From assembly GCF_001590835.1 (NCBI RefSeq), contig NZ_LTAQ01000023.1:286909-350908 (forward strand): DNA of 64,000 nt, in the 5' to 3' direction. The notes beneath the pieces are model-generated. The model was not told the DNA's origin. It was given only the letters and a program-made list of their open reading frames with translations, and searched no databases. Below, one piece after another: positions 48,985 through 58,422 of this stretch. The stretch is from Bacillus gaemokensis (lineage in GTDB: Bacteria > Bacillota > Bacilli > Bacillales > Bacillaceae_G). The position numbers were made by a program, and so were the translations under genes. Numbering within the stretch: position 1 is the stretch's first letter; every line of letters starts with the position of its first letter.

Positions 48985-49173
48985 ATGATTCGTGTACGTG
49001 TTGAAGGAACTGAGACAGAGATTGTTGAATTTTTGGAAAGGATGCCTGAAATTCCAGGGTTTGAAAAAACTCATGTTAGGGAGCCGAGAAAAGGAAACAA
49101 TCCAAAATATAATGCAAGTAAGAACGTATTAGCATATCTATCTTATAAAAAGATGGAGGCCGCCGGTAAATAG
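48985..49173 (+). CDS. YvzF-like DUF3970 small protein
   Basis: A 62-residue protein beginning MIRVRVEGTETEIVEFLERM and ending SYKKMEAAGK. It matches the small YvzF/DUF3970 family as I remember it; function unknown. AAGGAG precedes ATG 48985. The terminator hairpin overlaps its stop codon. Confidence 0.7.
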   Translation: MIRVRVEGTETEIVEFLERMPEIPGFEKTHVREPRKGNNPKYNASKNVLAYLSYKKMEAAGK

Positions 49174-49184
49174 GCGGCTTTTTT
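49157..49184 (+). terminator. Terminator overlapping the YvzF-like stop codon
   Basis: GCCGCC (49159-49164) pairs with GGCGGC (49173-49178), followed by TTTTTT. The 5' arm is inside the coding sequence. Confidence 0.88.
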
Positions 49185-49259
49185 GTTTTATACTGTTTCA
49201 CCGCCTTGTCTTTTTCGCATAATAATAATAGTAGAATATGATGGGGAGGAGGAAGAAGG

Positions 49260-50203
49260 GTTAATAAGAAAATAATCTTTTTTGGAGATTTCGGTATTGA
49301 TGATGCCGTTGCCTTAATTTATGTAGAGAAGACATGTAAGCTTAATATTATTGGGATTGTAGCGGATTATGGCAACATTTCAAGAGAAATTGTAACTGAA
49401 AATGTTTATTTTATGCTACAAGAGTGAAAGTGATAAAAGGGGCAAGCCGACCAATGACGGCAGAAGAGCCTTTGTTCTTTCCTGAGATTCATGGAGACCA
49501 TGGATTAGGACCGATAATCCCACCGAAAATGAGGATACAGGAAAGAGAAAACTTTTGTGAAGTGATTAAGTTAATTGAACCTTGTCCGGAAGATATTATT
49601 ATTGTGGCGACAGGGCGTTTGACCTCACTTGCAACATTATTCCTTTTGTATCCAGATTTAATGAACCGAGTATGTGCGTATTATATAATGGGTGGCGCAT
49701 TTTTATTCCCAGGTAACGTTACTCCTGTTTCAGAGGCGAATTTTTATGGAGATCCAATTGCGGCAAATATTGTTATGAAATACGCAAAGAATGCTAGTAT
49801 TTACCCATTAAACGTAACACAGCGAGCACTTATTACCCCTGAAATGGTAAGTATTATTAATAAAAAGGGAACAGGTCAAGCGAAGCTAATTAAACTAATG
49901 ATTGATTTTTATTATGAGAATTTTTATAAAAAAGAATACCCTGGAATTAGTGGAAGTCCTATTCACGATTTATTACCGTTCATTGCACTAATTCAAGATG
50001 ATATCTTTGAGTACAAGAAATCGGCTGTATGGGTTAGTACGACAAATGATGTAACCAGGGGACAAAGCGTAGCGGACTTTAGAAAAATAGCTGAGCCTAC
50101 AAGATTTGATAATCGACCTGTACAAAGAATTGCAGTTGATTTCAGCTATCAAGCATTCAAAAAGGAATTTATGAGTACGATGTTACAACCAGATTGTTCT
50201 TAG
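49260..50203 (+). pseudogene. Nucleoside hydrolase gene, start lost and frameshifted
   Basis: The family's N-terminal Ca-binding pattern is seen as FFGDFGIDDAVALIYVEK, then ADYGNISREIVTENVYFMLQ, stopping at TGA 49425. The rest (VIKGASRPMTAEEPLFFP, then NVTPVSEANFYGDPIAAN and GSPIHDLLPFIALI) continues in another frame from about 49424 to 50203. The expected start codon position is GTT (49260) after a good GGAGGAGG site, so the start is also lost. A small deletion near 49424 explains the frame change. Confidence 0.8.
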
Positions 50204-50292
50204 ATGGTATCTATACGGATGAATGGAAAACAAGAACAATCTGAGCTGGAAGTGGAGACTTTATTAATTAAGATATGTGAATGGAGAAAAAT

Positions 50293-50781
50293 TTAATCCC
50301 ATATATCTGGGCGTTCAATTTGCATCGTTCGCATATAATCCAATAATTGTCCCGTATGAACACCTTCATGGTATGCGATTCGTAGCAGCATGTCGCCTAA
50401 AGAACGAATATAACCAGTATATCCAAGCTCAGTTAAATCTGAACGATCAATTTTTATGTGCTCTAAGTCGTCATTTGATAAGGATTTGACAAAATTGATA
50501 AACTGTTCATGATAAGGCTCGGCAAAGTTAAGTTCATCTTGAATAGATGTAAATGCTCTTGCTTCAAAAGGGTAAACTGGATTCTGTACGCTGCCTCTAT
50601 TTTTTAGTATCTGTAGATAACCGTATTCTGCTGCCAGAACATGTCGTATCATTTCTTTACAACTTAACGCTTCAGCATCAGGTTTCCAATCCAATTTATT
50701 ACTTGGGATAGCTGTCCAAACCTTTATACTTCGTCTTCTAACTTCAGCTAGGTTAAGCAATAAAAAATCAATATTGTTCAT
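50293..50781 (-). CDS. DinB-family protein
   Basis: A 162-residue DinB-like four-helix protein. Possible metal ligands lie in MIRHVLAAEYGYL near 45-57 and IAYHEGVHTGQLLDYM near 130-145. ATG 50781 follows AGGGGAGA on the minus strand. It lies beside the broken nucleoside hydrolase. Confidence 0.8.
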   Translation of the reverse strand: MNNIDFLLLNLAEVRRRSIKVWTAIPSNKLDWKPDAEALSCKEMIRHVLAAEYGYLQILKNRGSVQNPVYPFEARAFTSIQDELNFAEPYHEQFINFVKSLSNDDLEHIKIDRSDLTELGYTGYIRSLGDMLLRIAYHEGVHTGQLLDYMRTMQIERPDIWD

Positions 50782-51079
50782 TCGAATTTCTCCCCTTATT
50801 TTTAGATTCCAGATATATTTCACTGAATTTTTAGAATAAAATCAAAACATTTGTTCGTTTTTGGAGTAGATGGAACTTTATAATTATTATTTTAAAAGTC
50901 TTTATAACCTTAAGTAAGATTAGAGGATAAAAGATATAAGGTATGAATAAAAAATTAGTCTAAATATTTTTAGGAACACAAATCATTTAAAGTATAACTT
51001 ATTAAGAAAAGTAACATAACTAACGGTAAGCAATGGTTTATTTTATTATTTGTTGGTTTTTAATAAAGGAGGAAATGAT

Positions 51080-51328
51080 ATGACATTTATATGGTCTTTA
51101 ATCGTCGGTGGTATTTTAGGTTGGTTTGCAAGCCTTATTACTGGAAAAGATGTACCTGGTGGAGTTATCGGTAATATTATTGCAGGTATCATCGGTTCAT
51201 GGGTTGGTACAGCGTTACTTGGTAAATTCGGTCCTATTATAGGTGGATTTGCGATTATTCCAGCCTTAATTGGTGCAATTATCTTAATTTTCATTGTGAG
51301 CTTCTTATTACGTGCAATGAGGAAATAA
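51080..51328 (+). CDS. GlsB/YeaQ/YmgE-family stress membrane protein
   Basis: An 82-residue protein with three glycine-rich membrane helices. WSLIVGGILGWFASLITGKDVPGG, then GNIIAGIIGSWVGTALLG, is the Transgly_assoc signature. Members are often general-stress induced, but I could not find a clear sigma-B promoter. ATG 51080 follows AAAGGAGG. Confidence 0.88.
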   Translation: MTFIWSLIVGGILGWFASLITGKDVPGGVIGNIIAGIIGSWVGTALLGKFGPIIGGFAIIPALIGAIILIFIVSFLLRAMRK

Positions 51329-51336
51329 AGGATGAG

Positions 51337-51366
51337 GGGCTGTTTACTTTGTAAGCAGTCCTTTTT
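51337..51366 (+). terminator. Terminator after the GlsB-like gene
   Basis: GGGCTGTTTAC pairs with GTAAGCAGTCC (wobbles) and is followed by TTTTT. Confidence 0.8.
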
Positions 51367-51421
51367 GTATTATCTTGTCTAATCTGTTATGCTACTGTTA
51401 TACAATTAGGAGGTGTCAGCA

Positions 51422-51817
51422 TTGAAATCATTTACAGTAAACTTTCATCAAGAAGACAATGCAAAAGCAACAACAGTACATAAGTTAAGTGAAGAGGACT
51501 TCAATCAAGCAACAGAAAAGGGTACTCGTCATTTATTTGATTTAGATACAAATGTTGGTTTCTTTGTATTCTTTGATGCAGAAGACAAAGAAGGAAACGA
51601 ACAATACTTAATGTTGCAATATGAAGGGGATCATCAAGAACCAAGTGCTTGCTACGGATTTGATTTGAAATTATTCTATCAATTTTTAGCACTATATTTA
51701 AATGATCTTGAATTCCAAGGTGAAACAAATGAAGAAGAAGAAGAATACGGTCCAATTCATCATTTAGCTCACTTACTTTACCATATTGTTGAAGATGGAA
51801 AAAATATCGAAGTATAA
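51422..51817 (+). CDS. Acidic cytosolic protein of unknown function
   Basis: A 131-residue strongly acidic protein (EEEEEYGP tract near residue 105) with no signal or membrane segment. The start is most likely TTG 51422, because AGGAGGTG lies 6 bp upstream and a GTG at 51413 would lie within that site. I recall conserved B. cereus-group cytosolic proteins like this, but no function. Confidence 0.65.
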   Translation: MKSFTVNFHQEDNAKATTVHKLSEEDFNQATEKGTRHLFDLDTNVGFFVFFDAEDKEGNEQYLMLQYEGDHQEPSACYGFDLKLFYQFLALYLNDLEFQGETNEEEEEYGPIHHLAHLLYHIVEDGKNIEV

Positions 51818-51827
51818 GTACATAACG

Positions 51828-51857
51828 AAAGCTGCCTTTTAAAGGGCAGCTTTTTTA
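51828..51857 (+). terminator. Terminator after the acidic protein gene
   Basis: AAGCTGCCTTT pairs with AAAGGGCAGCTT, followed by TTTT. Confidence 0.88.
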
Positions 51858-52067
51858 TTTTTTGATATGATCATATGTTCAAGTTTTTCTTTAATAAGGA
51901 AGGGGATGTTATTTATCATTTTAACCGAGAAGACTCCTTCCTCTAAACGAAGTGAAGGTGGGGGATGAATCGGTTTTTTCTTTTTTTTAAAGAAAAAACA
52001 TTCTTTGTAGAACGTATGTTTGTTTTGTTGCATAATTGTCTTATTAAACAAAATGAGGTGAGAACAG

Positions 52068-53738
52068 GTGAAGAAAGCGTATTTTTCGAAACGAATCTAT
52101 AAGATAGATTTACCACATGAAATGGTAGATATATTAGTACAGACAATGGAAATATTTAATAGGGCGAAACGATATGCGTTTCAAACAATCGTCCGAGAAA
52201 AACGTTGGAACCGTAAGATGCATGCGGATAGTCTTCATCTTGTTCTCAAACGGAAATATCAATTGAATGATTACTATGCAAACAGTGCGATGCAAGAAGC
52301 AAAGGCATTGTTTACAGGTTTAATAGCGTTACAGAAAATATATGAGAAACAAACACAAGAGAAGCTGGGGAAAATCAAAAAGAAATTGAAGCAAGAACGT
52401 ACAAAACTGACAAAGCTTCGTAAAATCAAACAAAGTTGTGTGAAAGGAAAGATTACGTTTCCCAAAAACTCCCGCTTTTCGAAGAACAACAAGATCATTT
52501 CCTTATCTCGTAATGAAGATATATTGGTTTGGGCGAATGAATATTTGTTTGAGCACCAGTACTTAGATGTTCAAATCAAATGGCTGAAGGTAAAAATCGG
52601 CCGTTTGACTCAAAGGTAATACCGTTTGGAACAGGAACGTGAATCGTACCAAAACTATATTCCGAGCGCAGTATTTGGAAGTAAAAAACTGTTTCGGTCT
52701 CAATTTATAATCGATGAGTTTATACATAACCATGACAAATGGAAAACATTGTTTTCCCATGCTCGAAATAAACAACTCATTCTATCTGGCCGTAAAGATG
52801 CCAAACACGGAAATTTTGTGTTTCAGTATGTTGCCCAGAATCAGGAGTTATGGATGACAACAAGTACAGGAAAAACGCTTATGTTTCCAGCTGTCACATT
52901 CCCATATGGGCAAGAAACTGTCGAAGAAATGATTACAAACCAATTACAGTGTAAGAATAAGAAAAAACATGGCAAACCGATTGCGTGGTCTGTGGAAGAT
53001 TATGGCGAGTATTATATTGTGAAATGTTTAATCGATGTACCACAAAATCCTCACACGAATGATAGTAAATCCGATGGTGTGATGGGTGTAGATTGTAATC
53101 TAGATCATTTTGCTTGGGCAAATATAACCAAAGATGGGAATTACAAAGGAAGTGGTTCTCTCCGTTTTTCCATTATAGATAAATCTACTGGACAAATCAC
53201 AAAGATAATCGAAGCGGAAGCCATGCGCTTAGTTGACTTAGCAGAGCGATATAACAAACCGATTGTGATGGAGAAACTTAATACAACTCAATCTAAAACA
53301 GGTGATCGATACGGAAATAAGCGAGCGAATCGAATGAAGAGTCTGTTCGCTTATCAGAAGATGACAGACGCAATTCTGGGTCGTGCGGATAAAATGGGCG
53401 TGGCTGTCTTTCAAGTCAATCCAGCTTACACTTCAATCTCAGGAAAGATGAAATATATGTGGAAGTTTGGGATTTCAATCCATCAATCGGCCGCCTTTAC
53501 AATTGGTCGTCGTGGATTAGGATACAAAGAAAAAGTACCTCAAGTGCTTCAGCCTTATATTCCAAAGAAAGACGCACATCACTGGAGCCATTGGCATCAA
53601 TTAAACAATCGATTGGATATTCGTACGCATCATTTCTATCAGTTATATGATGTGAATCAGTCGAAAGAGGCATTACAAATCGAGCGATTAGACTTATTTG
53701 AAAGTGAAAAGAAAAAACTCACAAAACTATTTGCATAA
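52068..53738 (+). pseudogene. TnpB-related RuvC-like protein gene with an in-frame TAA
   Basis: About 556 codons. TAA at 52617-52619 interrupts the frame between KIGRLTQR and YRLEQERESYQNY. The RuvC-like half shows MGVDCNLDHFAW (first Asp) and IVMEKLN (Glu). The third acidic residue is missing: the place of DxNAA reads IHQSAA. The usual CxxC zinc finger is also absent. This pattern fits the TnpB-related protein class rather than a canonical TnpB nuclease. GTG 52068 follows GAGGTGAG. Confidence 0.82.
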
Positions 53739-54022
53739 TGAAAAAAGATCCCCTTGTCCCAATCTCTTACGCTTGTCACCAGAGCAGATAACAGGTCTAG
53801 GAACTGGATGCATGACAAGGTGTTCTTTTCCTCGATATAGTAAGAAAGTAGCTGTACCTTTTCTGTTTTCCTCGGAAGATAGAAAGTGGTCGTCTTGCCG
53901 AAAGACACTACCAGATTTCTATATCGTTGTATCCTCTTTGTTGAACGAGAGGAAGTGTTTTTGTTAGGGCGGAAACAGTAGAATCCCCCACCTCAAGCTC
54001 ATGTAGAGGTAGGTGGGGGGAG
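53739..54022 (+). ncRNA. Candidate omega-RNA (reRNA) region and right end
   Basis: Between the gene's stop and the right-end hairpin lies about 250 bp with several short stems and no ORF. In IS605 elements this is where the TnpB guide RNA scaffold is made, with the guide running past the element end. Function is doubtful here because the protein is broken. Confidence 0.4.
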
Positions 54023-54300
54023 TTCAATTCTTTTCCAAACAGTACTTACATCTAATTTTTCGTTATAAATCATCTGATACAATAAAATACTTATATGAAT
54101 TAAAGTAATTTTTTTAGTAGTAGGTACAGAATGATAGTAATAGATTCCATCTTGTATTCCGGTAACTAAGCCAAATTCATTCATGAGTTTAATAACCATA
54201 TCTTCCGATAAACGTGGATAGGTAGAAGGGCCAATGATAAGAGTTCCTTCTATGTATTCATGATCTGCAATGTGAATTACAACGAAATTTTCAAGATAAT
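54023..54300 (-). pseudogene. Gene fragment, perhaps from an AraC-type regulator
   Basis: A minus-strand frame with protein-like content (IHIADHEYIEGTLIIGPSTY, then ITLIHISILLYQMIYNEKLD) that ends at the IS element on one side and at about 54300 on the other. The texture recalls the N-terminal sensor part of some AraC-type regulators, but I am not sure. A possible continuation (NIPFLIKEKLEHMIISKNKK) lies beyond the element near 51850-51920. Confidence 0.4.
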
Positions 54301-54556
54301 GACTGGCTTTAATAAAGGTTCTCAAATTTTCGACGTTCGTTCTAATGATCCAGAACTTCATGCATTGACTTTACAGGCAATTGAAAAGCTCTTAGGAAAA
54401 CCGATGTCAATTAAGGTAACTGGAAATGACAAAATATATATTTATAAGGCAAACGATCAATTTGAAGTGAAATTTGTTATCCAAAATTCTACTAGGAAAG
54501 TTGATCATATTTCTGTATTTTCTCCGGAGGACAGTATTAATAATATGGCAGGGTAG
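54300..54556 (+). pseudogene. C-terminal fragment of a DUF4309 (YjgB-like) protein
   Basis: Reads NKGSQIFDVRSNDPELHALT, then IEKLLGKPMSIKVTGNDKIY and KVDHISVFSPED, which matches the last 85 or so residues of YjgB/DUF4309 secreted proteins. The signal peptide and first half are missing, and the upstream sequence belongs to the minus-strand fragment, so the two remnants were joined near 54300. Confidence 0.55.
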
Positions 54557-54566
54557 TAGATATAAG

Positions 54567-54601
54567 AAAAAGAGCTGTTCTTTCATAAGGACAGCTCTTT
54601 T
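54567..54601. terminator. Bidirectional terminator
   Basis: AAAAGAGCTGTTCTT pairs with AAGGACAGCTCTTTT. It overlaps the end of the MFS gene. Confidence 0.85.
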
Positions 54602-55788
54602 GATTTGTTACGTTCTACTGAATAAACAAAGTAAGTTTGAATGGTTCCTCCGATTATTAACAAGCAGGCACAAATATAAAATAGGGTGCTACCGCTTAAG
54701 TGATTTAATACAAAGGCTCCAATAACGGGGCCGCATGTTCGAGAAATATCCCAGTGTATGCCGTAAATAGAGAAATACAATCCGCGATTGTGACTTGGTG
54801 CTATTCTTGAAACAAATCGTAATAAATGATTTAAAGCGATACTTTCTCCGATTGTCAAGAAAAGCAATGTGAAGAAGAGTGACCATAATGTTGTAGAATA
54901 GCCATACCCAATGGCTGCTAGCGTATAGAAAATATATGAGATCACGATTATTTTGGGCATAGAAAACCGTTCAGAGCATTTTACAAGACCAACTTGCAGT
55001 ATGATTTCCATTATCGCTTTACAAGTTGAGATGAACGCTAGGACAAATAGGAAATTTGGAAAGATATTTTCTGCAAATACACGATAATTGGTTTCAGTTT
55101 GGGCATAGAAAAAGCTAATCGGAAGAGTAGATAGCATCAGTCCGAATACAGCGTAATGTCTAAAGATAAACTGTTTACGTGTAGTTACTTGTGCTAATCT
55201 TTCATTAGTTTGAATCATTGGTGCTGTTTCTGGAAGCTGTGTCCATACGAGAACTGCATACAATAGGAGAGCAACAGCTTGAATGATAAATAAGTATTTA
55301 GGGTGACTATTATAAAAAAAGGCACCAAGTAATGGACCAATTACAGCACCGATAGCTCCTACTGTTTGGAGAACAGCGAATATTTCAGCTTGTTTTTCTT
55401 GTTTCGTTAAATCTGCAATTTGAGCACGCTGAGCAGGAATATATAAGGAGCGGCCAATGCCATTCATCATATATAACAAAGCAAAGAATGCTACTGATTC
55501 AGCAAACACAAATCCGCCTATTGCAATTGCTTGCACGAATAACCCGAGTAACATGATCTTTTTTCTGCCGTAACGATCTGTTACACCTCCAGCAATTAGT
55601 GTGAACACAATATCAGAAAGTGGCTGCAATCCAAACAGAAGCATTGTAAGGATTACATTACCTTCTAGCGCTTTATTGACATGTACAATAAAGATAATGG
55701 CTAACATGGCCTCAGTTGTTCGTGTTAATAATTCACCTAATAATCGAATTCGAATTGGTTTATTATAGCGCTTTATAAGATTGTTCAT
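54583..55788 (-). CDS. MFS transporter divergent from an SgrR-like regulator
   Basis: A 401-residue twelve-helix major facilitator with the A-motif GGVTDRYGRKK near 69-79 and an MMNGIGRSLYIPAQRAQIADL segment like drug-exporter motif C regions. The divergent SgrR-like gene 100 bp away suggests the pair is coregulated, as in other Bacillus SgrR-MFS pairs. Substrate unknown, perhaps a sugar or peptide-like compound. Confidence 0.85.
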   Translation of the reverse strand: MNNLIKRYNKPIRIRLLGELLTRTTEAMLAIIFIVHVNKALEGNVILTMLLFGLQPLSDIVFTLIAGGVTDRYGRKKIMLLGLFVQAIAIGGFVFAESVAFFALLYMMNGIGRSLYIPAQRAQIADLTKQEKQAEIFAVLQTVGAIGAVIGPLLGAFFYNSHPKYLFIIQAVALLLYAVLVWTQLPETAPMIQTNERLAQVTTRKQFIFRHYAVFGLMLSTLPISFFYAQTETNYRVFAENIFPNFLFVLAFISTCKAIMEIILQVGLVKCSERFSMPKIIVISYIFYTLAAIGYGYSTTLWSLFFTLLFLTIGESIALNHLLRFVSRIAPSHNRGLYFSIYGIHWDISRTCGPVIGAFVLNHLSGSTLFYICACLLIIGGTIQTYFVYSVERNKSKELSL

Positions 55789-55890
55789 TTTTTAGTTCCT
55801 CCTTTCTATATTGAAATCTTAAGATAGAAGCAAGAAATGAAAAAGGGTAGAATGAAAGAGGAGAATTTTTCATCTTTTAGGGGGATCAGT

Positions 55891-57627
55891 ATGGTTATTT
55901 TGGAGCAGTACATACAGCTGTGGCTCCAGTATGGAAAAGGAAGAACAGAGGGAGAAAAAATAGAAATATCATTACAAAATATATCGGAAACATTATTTTG
56001 TACGGATCGTAATAGTAAATTTATTATCAAAAGATTAGAAGAGTTAGCTTGGATTTGTTGGTTTCCAGGCCGCGGGAGAGGGAATCGATCAAAGTTAGCG
56101 TTTCAAAAAAATCCGATTTCTTTAGTTTTAGAAAAGGGGAAAGAAATAACGAAACAAGGGGATGTAAAGGGCGGAAAAACATTTGTTGAACAATATAGCT
56201 TGTATTTTCCTTTGTTGGAAAAGCAATTTCAAAGTTGGATAGATTCCATATTCGGTTATCAAATTGAAATGACTTCTCAAGGAAGACAAGATGTACTTCG
56301 TTTACAAGTTGGAATGAATCTGGGGATTTCTTTGGATCCTATATACGCTACGATGCGTTCAGAATGCCATATGGTGAAACATATTTATGACACACTTATA
56401 TATGTTAACGAAAGTACAAATACAATCGAACCGAGACTTGCGTTTCACTGGGAATATAATGATCATCAAAAAGTATGGACTTTTTATTTACGTAAAGGCG
56501 TTCAATTTCATAATGGAAGACGATTTACAGCTCATGATGTTGTATATACATTTAATAGGTTTATACAAAAGGAGAATAACCCGCATTTGTGGATGCTTCA
56601 ACATATTGAAAGCATGCATATTGTAGATGAATATATCGTGGAGATTCACTTACATACAGAAAATCAGTTATTCTTATATGGTTTAAGTGCAGAACAGTGT
56701 TCTATTGTAATGGAAGATGAGAAAGACAACTTAACTGGAACAGGACCATTTAAACTATGTGAAAATAATGAGTCTATTTTTGTATTAGAAGCCCATGATT
56801 TGTATTTTCGTGAACGACCCTTTCTTGATCGAATTGAACTATGGAATGTGCGACAAAGTATTGATACATATGATGTTTTAGTGAAAGCACAACATAAAGA
56901 TATAGAAAAGCATTATAAAGAACTTTCTAAACTGGAGTCTAATGTAACTTACATAACGTTAAACACTGAAAAACAAGGACCGATGCAGGATGTAGTATTT
57001 CGAAAAGCATTACATAAAATTATTCATGGTAACAAAATAATAGATGAGTTAGAGGGGGAGCGTGGTGAAGTAGCGGAGGAATTATTATTAACGAATCACT
57101 CTGTTCCAGAAATAAAAGAGGATATTCATACTTTAATACAAAGTAGTAAATATGATGATGAAACATTATATTTGTATACGTTTAAGAGAAGAGATCATGT
57201 AGAAGATTCAGAGTGGGTTCAAAAAGAATGTGCCAAGTATGGAATTGTAATTGAAATAGAATTTCTCGATACATCGGAATTATTGCAGGTTAAAACGATA
57301 AAGCAAGCAGATATCATTCATGATAGTGCTACAATTAGCGAGCAAACAGAAGGTAGTTTGCTGTATATGTTTCTTTCAAAAAATAGCTTTATTCATCAGC
57401 ATAGTTTTCTTGATTTTAATGAACAATTACGGCCATATTTTATTGAACATAGTTTAGAGAAACGAATTACACTGTTACGCGATATCGAGGACACAGTGTT
57501 GCGTAACATTCATATCATTCCTTTATATCGCAATAAACAGCACATAAGTACACATGAAAAAGTACAAAATATAATGATTAACTCTCAAGGTTGGATTGAT
57601 TTTTATAATGTATGGTTTAAACCTTAA
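55891..57627 (+). CDS. SgrR-family transcriptional regulator with SBP_bac_5 domain
   Basis: About 578 residues. The N-terminal 100 residues form a winged-helix region (ISLQNISETLFCTDRNSKFI, then LAWICWFPGRGRGNRSKLAF). Residues 155-560 form an oligopeptide-binding-type domain (TNTIEPRLAFHWEYNDHQKV and RRFTAHDVVYTFNRF). SgrR proteins sense sugar phosphates or related ligands and activate a neighbouring efflux gene. ATG 55891 follows AGGGGG; an upstream in-frame ATG at 55837 has a weak site. No signal peptide, as expected for a regulator. Confidence 0.88.
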   Translation: MVILEQYIQLWLQYGKGRTEGEKIEISLQNISETLFCTDRNSKFIIKRLEELAWICWFPGRGRGNRSKLAFQKNPISLVLEKGKEITKQGDVKGGKTFVEQYSLYFPLLEKQFQSWIDSIFGYQIEMTSQGRQDVLRLQVGMNLGISLDPIYATMRSECHMVKHIYDTLIYVNESTNTIEPRLAFHWEYNDHQKVWTFYLRKGVQFHNGRRFTAHDVVYTFNRFIQKENNPHLWMLQHIESMHIVDEYIVEIHLHTENQLFLYGLSAEQCSIVMEDEKDNLTGTGPFKLCENNESIFVLEAHDLYFRERPFLDRIELWNVRQSIDTYDVLVKAQHKDIEKHYKELSKLESNVTYITLNTEKQGPMQDVVFRKALHKIIHGNKIIDELEGERGEVAEELLLTNHSVPEIKEDIHTLIQSSKYDDETLYLYTFKRRDHVEDSEWVQKECAKYGIVIEIEFLDTSELLQVKTIKQADIIHDSATISEQTEGSLLYMFLSKNSFIHQHSFLDFNEQLRPYFIEHSLEKRITLLRDIEDTVLRNIHIIPLYRNKQHISTHEKVQNIMINSQGWIDFYNVWFKP

Positions 57628-57632
57628 TGAAT

Positions 57633-57675
57633 AAGGGTTCTTTCGGTTTTTAATGAAATCCGAAAGGCCCTTTTT
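57633..57675 (+). terminator. Terminator after the SgrR-like gene
   Basis: AAGGGTTCTTTCGG pairs with CCGAAAGGCCCTT, followed by TTT. Confidence 0.85.
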
Positions 57676-57785
57676 GTATGGAATCAAAGCTTGATTTCAT
57701 ACATTGTTACGTACACTTTTATAAACACCTATTTACGACGTAACAGTGTTATGTTACATTGTTATCGGGAAGGAGTGTTATACAG

Positions 57786-58409
57786 TTGAGTACGGATTTA
57801 ATTTCAAAAAAAGATTTATTGGAACTAACTGGTATTTCATACGGACAGCTATATAGGTGGAAAAGAAAGAATTTAATACCCGAAGATTGGTTTGTGAGGA
57901 AATCAACTTTTACGGGGCAAGAAACATTTTTTCCGAAAGAAAAGATATTAGAACGTATTGATAAAATCCAAACGATGAAAGAGGACTTGTCTCTTGATGA
58001 ATTAGCGAATATGTTTTCGCCAAGTGTAACAGAGATTTGTTTAACAAAAGAAGACATAGTACGAAAAGGCATTGCCTCAGAAACGGTTATACAATTTTTT
58101 ATAGAACAAACCAATAAACCAGGCGAATTTCAATTCGTTGATATTCTCTATGTATATATTTTAGAGGAGCTGCTTCAATCCGGGGAAATTAGTTTGGAAG
58201 AAGGTAAGATGGTACTGCAAGTACTACATAAGCACTATGAAATCATTAAACAAAAGAATAGTGAATTAATTGTAGTTCGTAAGCTAGGTATTTCTACATG
58301 TTTCTTAGTTTCAAACGTGGAAGATTTACTGTTTGAAAAAGGTACGAAGATAGTCATACGCGCGGCAATCATGAATTATACAGAAGCATTAAAAACAAAA
58401 CTGTTGTAG
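57786..58409 (+). CDS. YhbD-like DUF4004 protein with MerR-like HTH
   Basis: A 207-residue protein starting at TTG 57786, ten bases after GGGAAGGAG. LISKKDLLELTGISYGQLYR, then WKRKNLIPEDWF, is a MerR-type DNA-binding helix pair. The C-terminal part is helical. It matches YhbD, which in B. subtilis precedes the bactofilin genes bacE and bacF; the same order is kept here. It may regulate or cooperate with the bactofilins. Confidence 0.8.
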   Translation: MSTDLISKKDLLELTGISYGQLYRWKRKNLIPEDWFVRKSTFTGQETFFPKEKILERIDKIQTMKEDLSLDELANMFSPSVTEICLTKEDIVRKGIASETVIQFFIEQTNKPGEFQFVDILYVYILEELLQSGEISLEEGKMVLQVLHKHYEIIKQKNSELIVVRKLGISTCFLVSNVEDLLFEKGTKIVIRAAIMNYTEALKTKLL

Positions 58410-58422
58410 TGGAGGAGAAATA

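Larger units (their letters stand above)
51923..54022 (+). mobile_element. IS605-type element with only a TnpB-related gene
   Basis: Left side: a hairpin AACCGA/TCGGTT (51923-51975) just before the gene. Right side: a CCCCCACCTC/GGTGGGGG hairpin near 53982-54020, typical of IS200/IS605 subterminal palindromes. Between them is one disrupted TnpB-like gene and a 250-bp noncoding tail; no TnpA is present. Element ends are estimates since this family makes no target duplications. Confidence 0.7.

Noticed and set aside
50204-50296. A 30-codon frame after the nucleoside hydrolase pseudogene
   Set aside because: It starts directly at the previous stop, has no ribosome site and runs into the DinB gene on the other strand.
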